Assembly (NCBI GenBank): GCA_903873585.1
Contig: CAIQOV010000043.1
Coordinates: 62,001-126,000, forward strand
Length of the DNA stretch: 64,000 bases
From: an uncultured Rhodobacterales bacterium
Lineage (GTDB): Bacteria > Pseudomonadota > Alphaproteobacteria > Rhodobacterales > Rhodobacteraceae
Direction: 5' to 3'
The stretch's first letter is position 1. Each line of letters begins with the position of its first letter. A model generated the notes under the pieces. The model did no database searches. It was not told the origin of the DNA and saw only the letters and a program-made list of their open reading frames with translations. A program made the position numbers and the translations under genes. Of this stretch, positions 1 through 12,270 are shown one piece after another.

Positions 1-3000
1 GCAAACTGGCCGCCACGCTGTGCTCGACCGGCGAGATTTTCACATCGGTCGCATGTGGGGCAGCCACGGGGGCGTCGCGCGGCACACGCTCTTGCAGCAG
101 CAAATCCACCGCTTTTATCATCGGCTCGGCGTGAAAGCGGGCGCGCAGACGCCCATCTTGCAGCACATTGGCAAGGGCTGCGATGGTCATGCCCTGATGA
201 TGCGCCATAAAGCTGCGCACGATGGCGCAAGCGCCCCCTTCGGGCAGGCGGGAGGTGGTGAAATCAACCGCCTCGTAAAATCCGTACCGGCTTTGCGCGC
301 CCAAGGCGGTCAGGGCTGCAAAGTTTTGCACGGCCGCTTGCGGGTCAACCATAGCGCCAAGGGCTGTGGCATAGGGCGCAATCACCCGATCTTCGGCCAA
401 GCCGCGCTTTAACCCCAAACCCGGCACGCCGAAGTTTGAATACTGATAGGTCATTTCCAGATCCCGCGCGTTGAAGGCGGATTCCGAAATGCCCCAAGGC
501 AGGCCCAAGGCGGCGGCATAGCCGCGCTGGCGTTGCACCACACGGCGGCTGGTTTGCTCTAGCACCGATCCTTCGGGCGCGCGCATCACCAAAGCGGGCA
601 TCAGATATTCAAACATACTGCCCGACCACGAAATCAACGCCGACCCCGCCCCGATGGGCGTGGCGGCACGCCCCAGACGGAACCAGTGGCGGGTTTCCAC
701 ATCGGCCTTGGCTATGGCGAAAAGGGAAGCCAACCGCGCCTCTGACGCGAGCAGGTCGTAGCAATTGCCATCCAGCGTGTTGGTTGACACGGTAAAACCA
801 ATCGACAGCAGTTTCTTTTCCGGATGCAGCAAAAAGCGAAAATCGGTGGCCATGGCAAAGCTGCGCGCCATGTCAGCCACGGCGCGCAGCTGGGCTTTGG
901 GGGCAAGATCTTGGCTGTGGCTGGCGATCATAGCCAGCGTCCAAAACGCGGCGTCAGAGCCTTCGGGCAGGGTCGCGGCCAAGGTTTGCGCTTGCGCGAT
1001 CAACCACCCTGTCGCGCCACGTTCAATCTGCGCCAGCACGGCAGACAGGGCTGGCAGCGGTTCGGTCATCAGGGCGGCTTGTGCCAAAGCCCGCGCGTCT
1101 TGCAGCCCTTGGGGGTTGGGTGTTGCCTGCAAGGCCCAAGCCTCGCAGGCCTGCGCCACGGCGATCAGATGCCCCGCCAGATTGCCGCTGTCGACGGCCG
1201 AGACATAGGGCGGGTCCAGCACGCGCAGATCGGCGGTGTCGTGCCAGTTGTACAAATGCCCGCGAAAGCGCGGCATGCGCTGCATGGTTTGCAAGGTTTG
1301 CTCAAGCCGCAAAGCGGCCTCGGCCTGACTGATCCAACCCATGTCATGCGCCGCCGTCACCGCCAACAAATACAAACCGATGTTGGTCGGAGAGGTGCGG
1401 CGCGCCACCACGGGTTTGGGGATTTCCTGAAAGTTGTCGGGCGGCAGGAAATTGTCGGCTGCGGTGACAAAGGTTTCAAAATAGCGCCATGTGCGCCGCG
1501 CGATCAGGCGCAGGGTTTGGCGGTCAGCGGCGGTCAGGCTTTGGGGCGCAGATACGGCGTGCGGCTGGCTGATGCGCCGCGCAATCGCGGGGGCGGCCAG
1601 CCATGCAAGGCCAAAGGGCAGCACGACCAGCAGGCTTTCGGGGCGGATGGCATAGGCCAACCCGCAGGTGCCCAACCCAAGGCCAAGCCCGCCCAAATGC
1701 CGCACGTAATGCGCCAAATAGCGCGGCACGGCCCCGCTGCCCGCCTGTGCCGCCGTCTTCCATTCCAGCAAATGCCGCCCCGTGCGCAGCCGCACCAAAC
1801 TGCGTGTGATGGCGTCCAGCATGGCAAAGGCGCTGTCGGCCAGCAAAACAAGGGTCAACCCAACCCGCGCCACCGCCGTCGTCACATCTGACCCAAGCGC
1901 TTCAAAATGACTGCGCGAGGTGATGCCAGCCCGACCGGGCAGCACCGCAAAGGGCAGCGCGATCACATAGGGTGCTGCCAGCAGCGCCACGACAGCCGTG
2001 GTCCACCCAAGCGCGTGCGGGCCAACCCAGCCCGCAAACAGTGTCACCATGGCCGAGGGCGCCATCAAACTGCGCCGCAGATTGTCGAGCATCTTCCACC
2101 GACCCACGGCGGAAATCCCGCCCACGGTCTGCCTGCGCGCCACGATCCACGGCAACAACTGCCAATCTCCCCGCGCCCAACGGTGCTGGCGGGCGGCGTC
2201 AACGTCGTGGCGGGCGGGGAAATCTTCAACCACCTGAATGTCTGACGCAAGGCCCGCGCGGGCAAAGACGCCTTCGAACAGATCATGGCTGAGCAGCGTG
2301 TTTTCCGGCACCCGTCCCGCCAAGGCCAATGCAAAAGCGTCGACATCATAGATGCCCTTGCCGGTGAACGACCCTTCATCAAACAGGTCTTGATACACAT
2401 CCGAACTGGCTGCCGCATAAGGCTCTATCCCGCCGGGGCTGGAAAAGATGCGCTGGTAAAACGATCCGTCCAGCGTTTGCGGCAGGCTGGGAGCGACGCG
2501 CGGTTGCAAAATGCCGTAGCCCTTGACCACCCTTTGACGGGTTGCATCAAACTGCGCATGGTTCAGCGGATGCGCCATTTTGCCAACCATCCGGCGCACC
2601 GTGTCGCGCAGCAGGCGGGTGTCGGCGTCTAGCGTGATGACATAGCGAATATCTTGCCGGATCGGCGGGGTGTCGGGCACAAAACTGGTGTCGGTCGCGC
2701 CGCGCAACAGGCGGTTCAGCTCGGCCAGCTTGCCGCGCTTGCGCTCCCACCCCATCCAAACGCCTTCTTGGCGGTTCCAAAGCCTGCGGCGGTGCAACAG
2801 CAAGAACCGCGCCCCGTCATCAGCGGGGTAGCGGGCGTTCAGGCGGGAAATTTCGGCTTGGGCAAGCGCCAGAAGAGCTGGGTCTTGCGCGGTCGTTTCG
2901 CAATCGGCATCGGGGCCGTCAGACAGCAAAGCAAAGCTGACAGCACCAGCGACGCTGGACAGAAAATGCACCTCTAGCTGTTCAATGTGCCAATGCAGAT

Positions 3001-4468
3001 CGTCTGCATTGGCCAACAAAACCGGCACCGCGATCAGCACCCGCAATTCGGGCGGGATGCCCGCCAACAGGTCAAGTGCGGGCAATTGTTTGGGCGCAAA
3101 GCTGCGGGTGATGGCAAGGTTAACCAGCGCCATCCCCGCCTCGACCGCCACGCCTGCGCCGGTGATGGCCAAGGCGATCATTCCCCAGCCAAAAGCCCCC
3201 ACAAACGCCAAGGCTGCGGCCAACACAGCCGCCGATGCCACGCCGATTGCCGCGCCGTAGCCTGCCAGCCCCATCTTGCGCACCAAGCGCCCCATGGCCA
3301 ACCGAAAGGGCACCGCAAAGCCCAAACGGCGCTCCAGCAGGCGGCGCTCGTCGCCGATCAGGGCCACACCGGGGTCGCCCTGACGGGCCAAGCCAAGCGC
3401 TGCCTCGGTCACGGCCATTTCAGCACAGTTCGCGCCGCGCGCCAAAACCTCTATCGCGGTGCGGTAGTCGTTGCGGGTTGGAAAATCCATCGCGCCAAAG
3501 TCAAACGCCGCGCACAGGCGCTGGTCGATCAGGCTGACCGCTTCAAAGAAATCCGCCCAATCCGCTTCCGACATCAACCGCATCGAGGTGACAAGATTGC
3601 GCATGGTGATATTGCTGGCACCTTGGCGGTGCTGCGCTGTCATGACAACGTGATCCACTGACAGGTCCGCCTTTTGCAGCCGGTTTTGCAACCAGCCCAG
3701 CAGGGGCGTTTCCGAAGGATCAGCCCCGCGCATCCGCTTGGCAATCTGGGCGCAAAAGACATCGGGCGCTGTGGCTTCGCTTAGGCTGTCTAGAACGGTT
3801 TGCGCCAAAGCCTGCCAGCCCTGATCGCCCGCAAGGGCCAAATCCACCACCTGATCGGCCTGCAACCGCACCTGTTGTGCGGCCACGATCTGGGTGGACA
3901 AGCGGCGCATGTTTTCGATCATGACAATGCGCAACGTGATCGCAATCGCCCAAAGCTCGCCAATCGTCAGGGTCTGCACGGTTTGATAGGCCTGCACAAA
4001 CTTTTGCAGCACGGGGGCGGAAAACAGGCTGTCGGTGTGGGCAACATAGGCCCAAGCCAATTCCAGCACGCGCGGATAGCCGGCAAAGGGGCCATCTTGC
4101 ACCTTGGGCAGTTGGCGGTAGTAATCGGGCGGCAGATCGGCCTTGATCTGGCGCAGTTGCGCGTCAACCGTGTGGAAATTGTCCAGCAGCCATTCGGCGG
4201 CGGGGGTGATAGGGTGCCCCGCCTTCAGCGAGTTTGCGCTGGCCTGATAGGCTGACAGCAGCGCCGCCGCGTTGTCTTTCAACCGCGCCAACAGCACCCG
4301 GCTTGACCCGCGCACCACAACAACGCGGTGCTGCGATGCCAAAGAGATGGCGTGATGTTCCAGCCGTTCGGTGCCAAACAGATCTGCCCTGATGGCGTGG
4401 CTATCTTGCCAGAAATCGGCCAAGGGCGGCGCTGCGCGAAAGCCAAACCACGACGCTGGTCCTCTCAC
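1..4468 (-). CDS. ndvB: Cyclic beta-1,2-glucan synthase, N-terminal part (runs off window)
   Basis: Makes cyclic beta-1,2-glucan in the inner membrane from UDP-glucose. The reading frame is open over 1489 codons and leaves the window at its C-terminal side; family members are about 2,800 aa. Seen: hydrophobic segments near residues 400-445, a glycosyltransferase 84 region with ITLDADT near residue 614 and QHRWARGDW near 765, further membrane segments at about 800-960, then the glycoamylase-like domain with the hallmark MAHHQGM near residue 1420. The GH94 phosphorylase part would lie outside the window. The start is GTG at 4468: the frame is closed by a stop at 4481-4483, and this GTG overlaps the stop of the upstream small gene as GTGA, implying translational coupling. 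Family identity is secure; the exact start is inferred. Confidence 0.9.
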   Translation of the reverse strand, partial: MRGPASWFGFRAAPPLADFWQDSHAIRADLFGTERLEHHAISLASQHRVVVVRGSSRVLLARLKDNAAALLSAYQASANSLKAGHPITPAAEWLLDNFHTVDAQLRQIKADLPPDYYRQLPKVQDGPFAGYPRVLELAWAYVAHTDSLFSAPVLQKFVQAYQTVQTLTIGELWAIAITLRIVMIENMRRLSTQIVAAQQVRLQADQVVDLALAGDQGWQALAQTVLDSLSEATAPDVFCAQIAKRMRGADPSETPLLGWLQNRLQKADLSVDHVVMTAQHRQGASNITMRNLVTSMRLMSEADWADFFEAVSLIDQRLCAAFDFGAMDFPTRNDYRTAIEVLARGANCAEMAVTEAALGLARQGDPGVALIGDERRLLERRLGFAVPFRLAMGRLVRKMGLAGYGAAIGVASAAVLAAALAFVGAFGWGMIALAITGAGVAVEAGMALVNLAITRSFAPKQLPALDLLAGIPPELRVLIAVPVLLANADDLHWHIEQLEVHFLSSVAGAVSFALLSDGPDADCETTAQDPALLALAQAEISRLNARYPADDGARFLLLHRRRLWNRQEGVWMGWERKRGKLAELNRLLRGATDTSFVPDTPPIRQDIRYVITLDADTRLLRDTVRRMVGKMAHPLNHAQFDATRQRVVKGYGILQPRVAPSLPQTLDGSFYQRIFSSPGGIEPYAAASSDVYQDLFDEGSFTGKGIYDVDAFALALAGRVPENTLLSHDLFEGVFARAGLASDIQVVEDFPARHDVDAARQHRWARGDWQLLPWIVARRQTVGGISAVGRWKMLDNLRRSLMAPSAMVTLFAGWVGPHALGWTTAVVALLAAPYVIALPFAVLPGRAGITSRSHFEALGSDVTTAVARVGLTLVLLADSAFAMLDAITRSLVRLRTGRHLLEWKTAAQAGSGAVPRYLAHYVRHLGGLGLGLGTCGLAYAIRPESLLVVLPFGLAWLAAPAIARRISQPHAVSAPQSLTAADRQTLRLIARRTWRYFETFVTAADNFLPPDNFQEIPKPVVARRTSPTNIGLYLLAVTAAHDMGWISQAEAALRLEQTLQTMQRMPRFRGHLYNWHDTADLRVLDPPYVSAVDSGNLAGHLIAVAQACEAWALQATPNPQGLQDARALAQAALMTEPLPALSAVLAQIERGATGWLIAQAQTLAATLPEGSDAAFWTLAMIASHSQDLAPKAQLRAVADMARSFAMATDFRFLLHPEKKLLSIGFTVSTNTLDGNCYDLLASEARLASLFAIAKADVETRHWFRLGRAATPIGAGSALISWSGSMFEYLMPALVMRAPEGSVLEQTSRRVVQRQRGYAAALGLPWGISESAFNARDLEMTYQYSNFGVPGLGLKRGLAEDRVIAPYATALGAMVDPQAAVQNFAALTALGAQSRYGFYEAVDFTTSRLPEGGACAIVRSFMAHHQGMTIAALANVLQDGRLRARFHAEPMIKAVDLLLQERVPRDAPVAAPHATDVKISPVEHSVAASL

Positions 4469-4638
4469 GCGGTGGGACGATCAACGGGCGGTTGCGCGCG
4501 CGACGGGGTGCCCTCGTCGGGCAGCGGCTGCGGCTTTGGCGTGCGGCCAACCACAGCTTCGGTGCTATCGCGAGTCGGCTCTGACCCCACGCGGCGCGCC
4601 ATGGCGGCCCATTTGGTTTCGATGTCTTTCCAGCTCAT
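4465..4638 (-). CDS. Small hypothetical protein, 57 aa, coupled to ndvB
   Basis: Encodes a 57-aa, basic and proline-rich protein beginning MSWKDIETKWAAMARRVG. The ATG at 4638 is preceded by a good ribosome binding site (AAAGGAGCC), much better placed than the longer start at 4731. The stop TGA overlaps the GTG start of the glucan synthase by four bases, so the two are probably one translationally coupled unit. No signal peptide or membrane segment is seen. I do not recognise a characterised family. The C-terminal half (PKPQPLPDEGTPSRAQPP) looks disordered. Confidence 0.65.
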   Translation of the reverse strand: MSWKDIETKWAAMARRVGSEPTRDSTEAVVGRTPKPQPLPDEGTPSRAQPPVDRPTA

Positions 4639-4921
4639 GGCGGCTCCTTTTAAGGCGTGGGTGCGCCCCGCAAGGCGCAAAGGGGGAGGGCGCAAAAGCT
4701 GCCACCCGTGCAATTGATGTCTTGGCGACATGCCCCTGTGATTTGCCCAGCCTACGCCGAGCGCGGCGCGCCGATGACGTCACAGATCAGTCAAGCTGCG
4801 AAACAGGCGCGCTATTTGCTGCCGTCTTGACCCGCACCAGCGCGCAAGCGCTCTGCCACTATGCGCCATTTCCTGCGGTAGCATTTGCCGCTAAGCTTTG
4901 CAGTGCAGTGGAGGTTTGGTG

Positions 4922-5965
4922 ATGGTTGAACTTGGGATTGATACCTTTGGCGATATTTCGCTGGCGGCTGACGGCACCTTGAAGCGGCCTGATCAGGTTT
5001 TGCGCGATGTGGTTGAAGAGGCGGTGGTGGCCGATCAGGCGGGCATCGACTTTATCGGTCTGGGCGAACATCACCGCCCCGATTTCGCCATCTCGGCCCC
5101 TGAAATTGTGCTGGCGGCCATCGCCGGTCGCACCACCCGCATTCGGCTGGGCACGGCCGTGACGGTGTTGTCGTCAGACGACCCAGTGCGCGCGTTTCAG
5201 CGCTTTTCCACCCTAAACGCCATTTCCAACGGGCGGGCCGAAGCCATCGTTGGCCGTGGCAGCTTTACCGAAAGCTATCCGCTTTTTGGCTATGATACCA
5301 AAGACTACGACCTGCTGTTTGAAGAAAAGCTTGACCTGTTTGCCAAGCTTGTCCGCGATGAGGAAGTGTCGTGGCAAGGCCAAACCCGCACGGGTCTGGT
5401 GCGCGAACGGGTGCAACCGCCCCTAGGCCCGCAGGGCATGACGGTTTGGGTTGGTGTCGGCGGCAGCCCTGAATCGGTGGTGCGCGTGGTGCGCCAAGAC
5501 CTGCGCTTGATGCTGGCGATCATCGGTGGCGATCCGCGCCGTTTCTTGCCCTATGTTGATCTGTACAAACGCGCTTGCGCCCAATTGGATAAGCCTTTGC
5601 GCCCGATCGGCGTGCACTCGCCCGGTTTCATCGCCAACACGGATGAGCAAGCGCGCGAGATTGCTTGGCCCGCCTATCAAGACATGTTTGGCCGCATAGG
5701 GCGCGAGCGCGGCTGGCCGCCCACAACCAAGGCCCGCTTCTTGGCCGAGGTGGAAGAGGGCTCGCTTTACATCGGTTCGCCCGAAACGGTGGCGCGCAAG
5801 ATTGCCGCGACAGTGCGCGATCTGGGGCTGGGGCGGTTTGATATGAAATACACCACCGGCTCGATCCCGCACGAACACCTGATCGACTGCCTGCAATTGT
5901 ACGGCCAAAAGGTGATCCCGATGGTGCGTGATTTATTGGGCGAAAACTATCAGCGGTTGAATTAG
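4922..5965 (+). CDS. LLM-class (luciferase-like) flavin-dependent monooxygenase
   Basis: A 347-aa protein of the bacterial luciferase-like (beta/alpha)8 family, FMN/F420-type oxidoreductases. Seen: N-terminal GIDTFGD, GLGEHHRPDF (the typical EHH segment), RIRLGTAVTVLSSDDPVR, and C-terminal YIGSPETVARKI, all standard for this family. Start ATG 4922 chosen because GGAGG lies about 8 nt upstream; a longer frame from 4898 has no such site. It stands alone: the upstream gene is divergent and glf lies 311 bp downstream. The substrate cannot be deduced. Confidence 0.88.
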   Translation: MVELGIDTFGDISLAADGTLKRPDQVLRDVVEEAVVADQAGIDFIGLGEHHRPDFAISAPEIVLAAIAGRTTRIRLGTAVTVLSSDDPVRAFQRFSTLNAISNGRAEAIVGRGSFTESYPLFGYDTKDYDLLFEEKLDLFAKLVRDEEVSWQGQTRTGLVRERVQPPLGPQGMTVWVGVGGSPESVVRVVRQDLRLMLAIIGGDPRRFLPYVDLYKRACAQLDKPLRPIGVHSPGFIANTDEQAREIAWPAYQDMFGRIGRERGWPPTTKARFLAEVEEGSLYIGSPETVARKIAATVRDLGLGRFDMKYTTGSIPHEHLIDCLQLYGQKVIPMVRDLLGENYQRLN

Positions 5966-8459
<2,494 letters not shown>

Positions 8460-8513
8460 CGTGGCGTGGCACACCCGTTACTTTGCTAGGGGCCGTTGGG
8501 GCAAGAGTGTGAC

Positions 8514-10334
8514 ATGAACGACGCGCTACCCACCCCTTCGCTTGGCGCGTGGATGACATTGCAAAATGTGATCTTTCCCGAAAAGGGCCTTTGCCTTGAA
8601 CCGCAGATGTTTGTGCATTCCCATGGCAACGTTGCCCATGACCGCGACCTTGGCGCTTATTGGATAGCGCAGGATGCGGTGGCCAAGTTTGACACCTATT
8701 TCAACGCGCTGTCCCTTGCCAAGTGGCACAAAGCCTGCGCTTTGCAGGGCCTGTGGCTGGGCCTGACCGGCCTTGGGCAGGTTCAGGTGACAGTGCTGCA
8801 CGCCCTGTCAGAAAGCTATCACGAGGTGCTGGTCAGCACTGTGATCGACCTGACCCTGACCGATGAAATTCGCCTTGATCTGTCGCATTACAGCGACAAT
8901 CCGGCGACGGGTCTGATCACCTTTGAACTGCGCGCCATTGCCCCCGATGCCCGCCTGACAGCGGCCCGCTATGTAACCCAAGCGCAGCCCGACCCGAACC
9001 TGCGCTTGGCCATCGTGATCACAACCTTCCGCCGTGAAGCCCAAGTGCAGGCCACGGCACGCCGCTTGGCGCACTACTTTGACCGTGCAGAATTCGGGCC
9101 GCAGATGGAATGCTTGATCATCGACAACGGCGACAGCGCCCAGATCGACCCACACCCCAAAATTCGCCGTTTCGCCAATGCCAATCTTGGGGGCGCAGGC
9201 GGGTTCACCCGTGGCTTGCTACAGGCAAGTGCCGAAGGCTTTTCTCATGTGCTGTTCATGGATGACGACGCCGCCACCCCGACCGAGGCGCTGCACCGCA
9301 CCTTTGCCTTTCTAGCCCTTGCCAAAGATGACAGGGCGGCGATTGCGGGGGCGCTGATCAACACCACTCAGCAGGCGATCATGGCCGAAAACGGCGCTGT
9401 CTTTAACCGCAAATGCTATCCCCAGTTTCGTGGCACCGATCTGCGCCACTTTGGGGCTTTGTTCCATATGGAACAGAAAAGCGCCCTTGTCCGCCCGCCC
9501 AAGTTTTACGGCGGCTGGTGGTTTTTTGCCTTTCCCGTGGCCCATGCCCGCACCTATCCTTTTCCGTTCTTCGTGCGCGGCGATGATGTGAATTTCTCGC
9601 TGGCGAATGATTTTGCAATCACCACACTGAATGGTGTCGTGGCCTTTGGCGAAAGTTTTGTCGATAAAGAGACGCCTTTGACCTGGTATCTCGATCTGCG
9701 CAGCCACATGGTGCATCACCTTGCGCTGCCAAAGATGGCGACCAGTCGGTCGGGCTTGATTGCTATTCCCTTGGCCTTTGTGCGGCGCAATATCGTAAAG
9801 TTTCAGTATGAAACCATCGAAGCGGTGCTGCTGGCTTGGGGGGATGTTCTGAAAGGCCCCGATTACTTTGCCACCCACCCAGATGCAGCACCCGCGCGCG
9901 CGGCTATCAAGGTCTTGACCAAGGCTGAGGTTTGGCAACCGCTGATCAACTTTGATCTGGACCAGCGCGAAGGCTTCCTAGGCACGCACAAGATAGCCCG
10001 CCGTCTGTTTTATCCATTTTCCCTGAACGGCCACGGCTTGCCCTTTTTTGGGCGATGGGGGGCCAAGCGGGTTATTCCCGCTGCCCAGCGTGGGTTCAGC
10101 GATGCGGTTTGGGGGGCGGTTCAATTGACGTTTTTGAATGTGGCGGGCGATAAGGCCTATGTCACGCGCTGCAACACCCCAAGGGCCGCTTGGCTGTTGG
10201 TGCGCGTCCTTGGTCTCTCGCTGCGCACCTTGGTGCAGCACGGCAGGCTCAGGGCGCTTTATCGCCGCCGCTTTCCCCAAATCGCCACGCCAGACTATTG
10301 GCGCAAGGCCCTTGGCCTGCCGCCCAGCGCTTAG
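8514..10334 (+). CDS. GlfT2-like galactofuranosyltransferase
   Basis: 606-aa protein with the architecture of mycobacterial GlfT2: an N-terminal beta-rich domain (about residues 1-160), a GT2 catalytic domain ([14 protein letters not shown] near 170, [26 protein letters not shown] near 250, [10 protein letters not shown] near 360) and a helical C-terminal part. The DDD metal-binding motif and the GDD motif are intact. ATG 8514 preferred over TTG 8496, although neither has a strong ribosome binding site. It lies 54 nt after the other glycosyltransferase, so probably in the glf operon. The stop overlaps the convergent rppH stop by 4 nt. Polymerising galactofuranosyl transfer is inferred. Confidence 0.82.
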   Translation: MNDALPTPSLGAWMTLQNVIFPEKGLCLEPQMFVHSHGNVAHDRDLGAYWIAQDAVAKFDTYFNALSLAKWHKACALQGLWLGLTGLGQVQVTVLHALSESYHEVLVSTVIDLTLTDEIRLDLSHYSDNPATGLITFELRAIAPDARLTAARYVTQAQPDPNLRLAIVITTFRREAQVQATARRLAHYFDRAEFGPQMECLIIDNGDSAQIDPHPKIRRFANANLGGAGGFTRGLLQASAEGFSHVLFMDDDAATPTEALHRTFAFLALAKDDRAAIAGALINTTQQAIMAENGAVFNRKCYPQFRGTDLRHFGALFHMEQKSALVRPPKFYGGWWFFAFPVAHARTYPFPFFVRGDDVNFSLANDFAITTLNGVVAFGESFVDKETPLTWYLDLRSHMVHHLALPKMATSRSGLIAIPLAFVRRNIVKFQYETIEAVLLAWGDVLKGPDYFATHPDAAPARAAIKVLTKAEVWQPLINFDLDQREGFLGTHKIARRLFYPFSLNGHGLPFFGRWGAKRVIPAAQRGFSDAVWGAVQLTFLNVAGDKAYVTRCNTPRAAWLLVRVLGLSLRTLVQHGRLRALYRRRFPQIATPDYWRKALGLPPSA

Positions 10335-10801
10335 GCCAAATGGCTGCGAAAGGCTGTGATCACCTGTTCATAGACCGCGCGTTTAAAGGGCACGATGGCG
10401 GCCAGCATGTGTTGGGCGTCAATCCAGCGCCATTCGCCGAATTCCTGATGCGGCTGCACGATGTTGACCTGATCGTCGCGCCCGTTAAAGCGGTACAGAT
10501 ACCACTTTTGCTTTTGCCCTTTGAACTTGCCGCCCCAGACCTTGCCCAGCAATTCGGGCGGTAGGTCATAGGTCAGCCAGTCGGATGTCTTGTCGACAAA
10601 GGTCACCAAATCGGCCGTCACACCCGTTTCCTCGGCCAATTCGCGCAGGGCGGCAGCGCGGGGCTTTTCGCCGTCATCAATGCCGCCCTGTGGCATCTGC
10701 CACGCATCAGGCGCGCCATCCAAACGCCGACCGGCAAAGATCAACCCCGCAGGGTTGATCAGTGTTACGCCAACGCAAGGACGATAGGGCAACACGCTCA
10801 T
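10331..10801 (-). CDS. rppH: RNA pyrophosphohydrolase (Nudix)
   Basis: Removes pyrophosphate from 5' triphosphate RNA ends, starting mRNA decay. 156 aa with the complete Nudix box [20 protein letters not shown] followed by TGV, and the N-terminal [11 protein letters not shown] and [11 protein letters not shown] segments typical of RppH. The ATG overlaps the ctpA stop by four bases, so it is coupled to ctpA, an arrangement common in Rhodobacteraceae. The end overlaps the convergent glycosyltransferase stop by four bases. Confidence 0.95.
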   Translation of the reverse strand: MSVLPYRPCVGVTLINPAGLIFAGRRLDGAPDAWQMPQGGIDDGEKPRAAALRELAEETGVTADLVTFVDKTSDWLTYDLPPELLGKVWGGKFKGQKQKWYLYRFNGRDDQVNIVQPHQEFGEWRWIDAQHMLAAIVPFKRAVYEQVITAFRSHLA

Positions 10802-12141
10802 GGCTGGGGGGCTACAGCGGCCAGACCACGCAGAATGTCGATGGCATAGGCCAGTTGGAAATCGTCGTCGCGCAGTTTGGATGCTTCTTCCGTGTGGGCG
10901 CGTTCTTCTTCCAACAGCTTCTTTTCCTCATCCGTCATCGAATCGTTCGACAAGATCCCGTTCAGATCGGCTTCGGATGTCATCTGGTTGGCATCTTTGG
11001 CCTTATCTTTGGCAGGCGTGGCGTTGGGGTCAACCGCCGGCTGGTTGACCACGATGTCGGGCATAACCCCCAAGGCTTGAATCGACCGACCCGACGGCGT
11101 GTAATACCGCGAGGTCGTCAACCGCATCGCCCCTTCGCCGCGCACCGGAATGATCGTTTGAACCGACCCTTTGCCGAAACTTTTGGTGCCCACCACAATG
11201 GCGCGGTGATGATCTTGCAGCGCGCCCGCCACGATTTCTGACGCCGAGGCTGAGCCGCCGTTGATCAGCACCACCACCGGTTTGCCAATGGTCAGATCGC
11301 CCTCGGTGGCGTTGAAGCGTTCGTTGTCTTGCGGGTTGCGCCCACGGGTTGACACAATCTCGCCCTCGGTCAGGAAGGCGTCAGACACATCAACCGCCTG
11401 CATCAACAGCCCACCCGGGTTGTTGCGCAGGTCAAGCACCACGCCTGTGACCTTATCCATCCCGCCTGCCTCATCGGCGGCTTTCTTCAGTTCGCTTTGC
11501 AGCCCCGAGAAAGTCTGATCGGTGAAAGAGGTGATGCGCACCACAATCGTCGTGCCGATCAAGCGGCCCTTGACGGCGGCGACCTTGATCGTGTCGCGGA
11601 TGATGGACACATCGAAAGGCTCTTTGACCCCTTCGCGCACCACGGTAATGATAATCTCTGACCCAATCGGCCCGCGCATCAGGTCAACCGCTTGGTCCAT
11701 CGTCAGCCCATTCACCGACTTGCCATCTACCTTGATGATCAAATCGCCCGACGTGATCCCGGCCTTATCCGCAGGTGTGCCATCGATGGGCGAGACGACT
11801 TTGACATAGCCATCTTGCTGCGTCACTTCGATGCCAAGGCCACCAAACTCGCCCTTGGTTTCCACCTGCATCGCGGCATAATCTTCGGCATTCATATAGC
11901 TGGAATGCGGGTCAAGCGAGGTGAGCATACCATTCACCGCCGCCTCGATCAGTTTTTTGCTGTCGACCTCTTCGACATATTGCGCGCGGATGCGTTCGAA
12001 GACATCTCCGAACAGGTCAAGTTGCTGGTAAACTGAGGTGTCCTTGCCCGCCGTTTGGGCCACCAAGGGGCCGACCCATTGCGTGACAATCAGCGCCCCA
12101 GCCACAACACCGCCAACCGCGGCCATCAGAACCTTGTTCAT
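10798..12141 (-). CDS. ctpA: S41 family carboxy-terminal processing peptidase
   Basis: Periplasmic serine protease that cleaves C-termini of envelope proteins. 447 aa: N-terminal membrane/signal segment ([18 protein letters not shown]), PDZ domain at about residues 95-180 ([30 protein letters not shown]), then the S41 core with catalytic serine in [15 protein letters not shown] and the lysine in [11 protein letters not shown]. The C-terminus is charged and low-complexity (KDKAKDANQ and [16 protein letters not shown]). Lies between gpmI and rppH on the same strand. The envelope peptidase gene often found between gpmI and ctpA in relatives is not present here. Confidence 0.95.
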   Translation of the reverse strand: MNKVLMAAVGGVVAGALIVTQWVGPLVAQTAGKDTSVYQQLDLFGDVFERIRAQYVEEVDSKKLIEAAVNGMLTSLDPHSSYMNAEDYAAMQVETKGEFGGLGIEVTQQDGYVKVVSPIDGTPADKAGITSGDLIIKVDGKSVNGLTMDQAVDLMRGPIGSEIIITVVREGVKEPFDVSIIRDTIKVAAVKGRLIGTTIVVRITSFTDQTFSGLQSELKKAADEAGGMDKVTGVVLDLRNNPGGLLMQAVDVSDAFLTEGEIVSTRGRNPQDNERFNATEGDLTIGKPVVVLINGGSASASEIVAGALQDHHRAIVVGTKSFGKGSVQTIIPVRGEGAMRLTTSRYYTPSGRSIQALGVMPDIVVNQPAVDPNATPAKDKAKDANQMTSEADLNGILSNDSMTDEEKKLLEEERAHTEEASKLRDDDFQLAYAIDILRGLAAVAPQP

Positions 12142-12270
12142 CCTCGTCCCATTCCCAGTTTGCGGCTTGTCTGCCCCGCTTGGGGGGCGACCAGCACCGC
12201 TTGTCTTCTTGTCTGTGCTTATACCAAAGCCCCGATCGGGCGCATCACAATTGCGTAGCGGCGCATCGCA

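Noticed and set aside
824-1891. 355-codon plus-strand reading frame
   Set aside because: It is antisense to the ndvB-type gene, whose strand shows continuous family motifs; the plus-strand product is an Arg/Gln/His-rich shadow.
4775-4782. TGACGTCA palindrome in the 4.6-4.9 kb gap
   Set aside because: Eight bases are too short to call an operator and there is no second copy.
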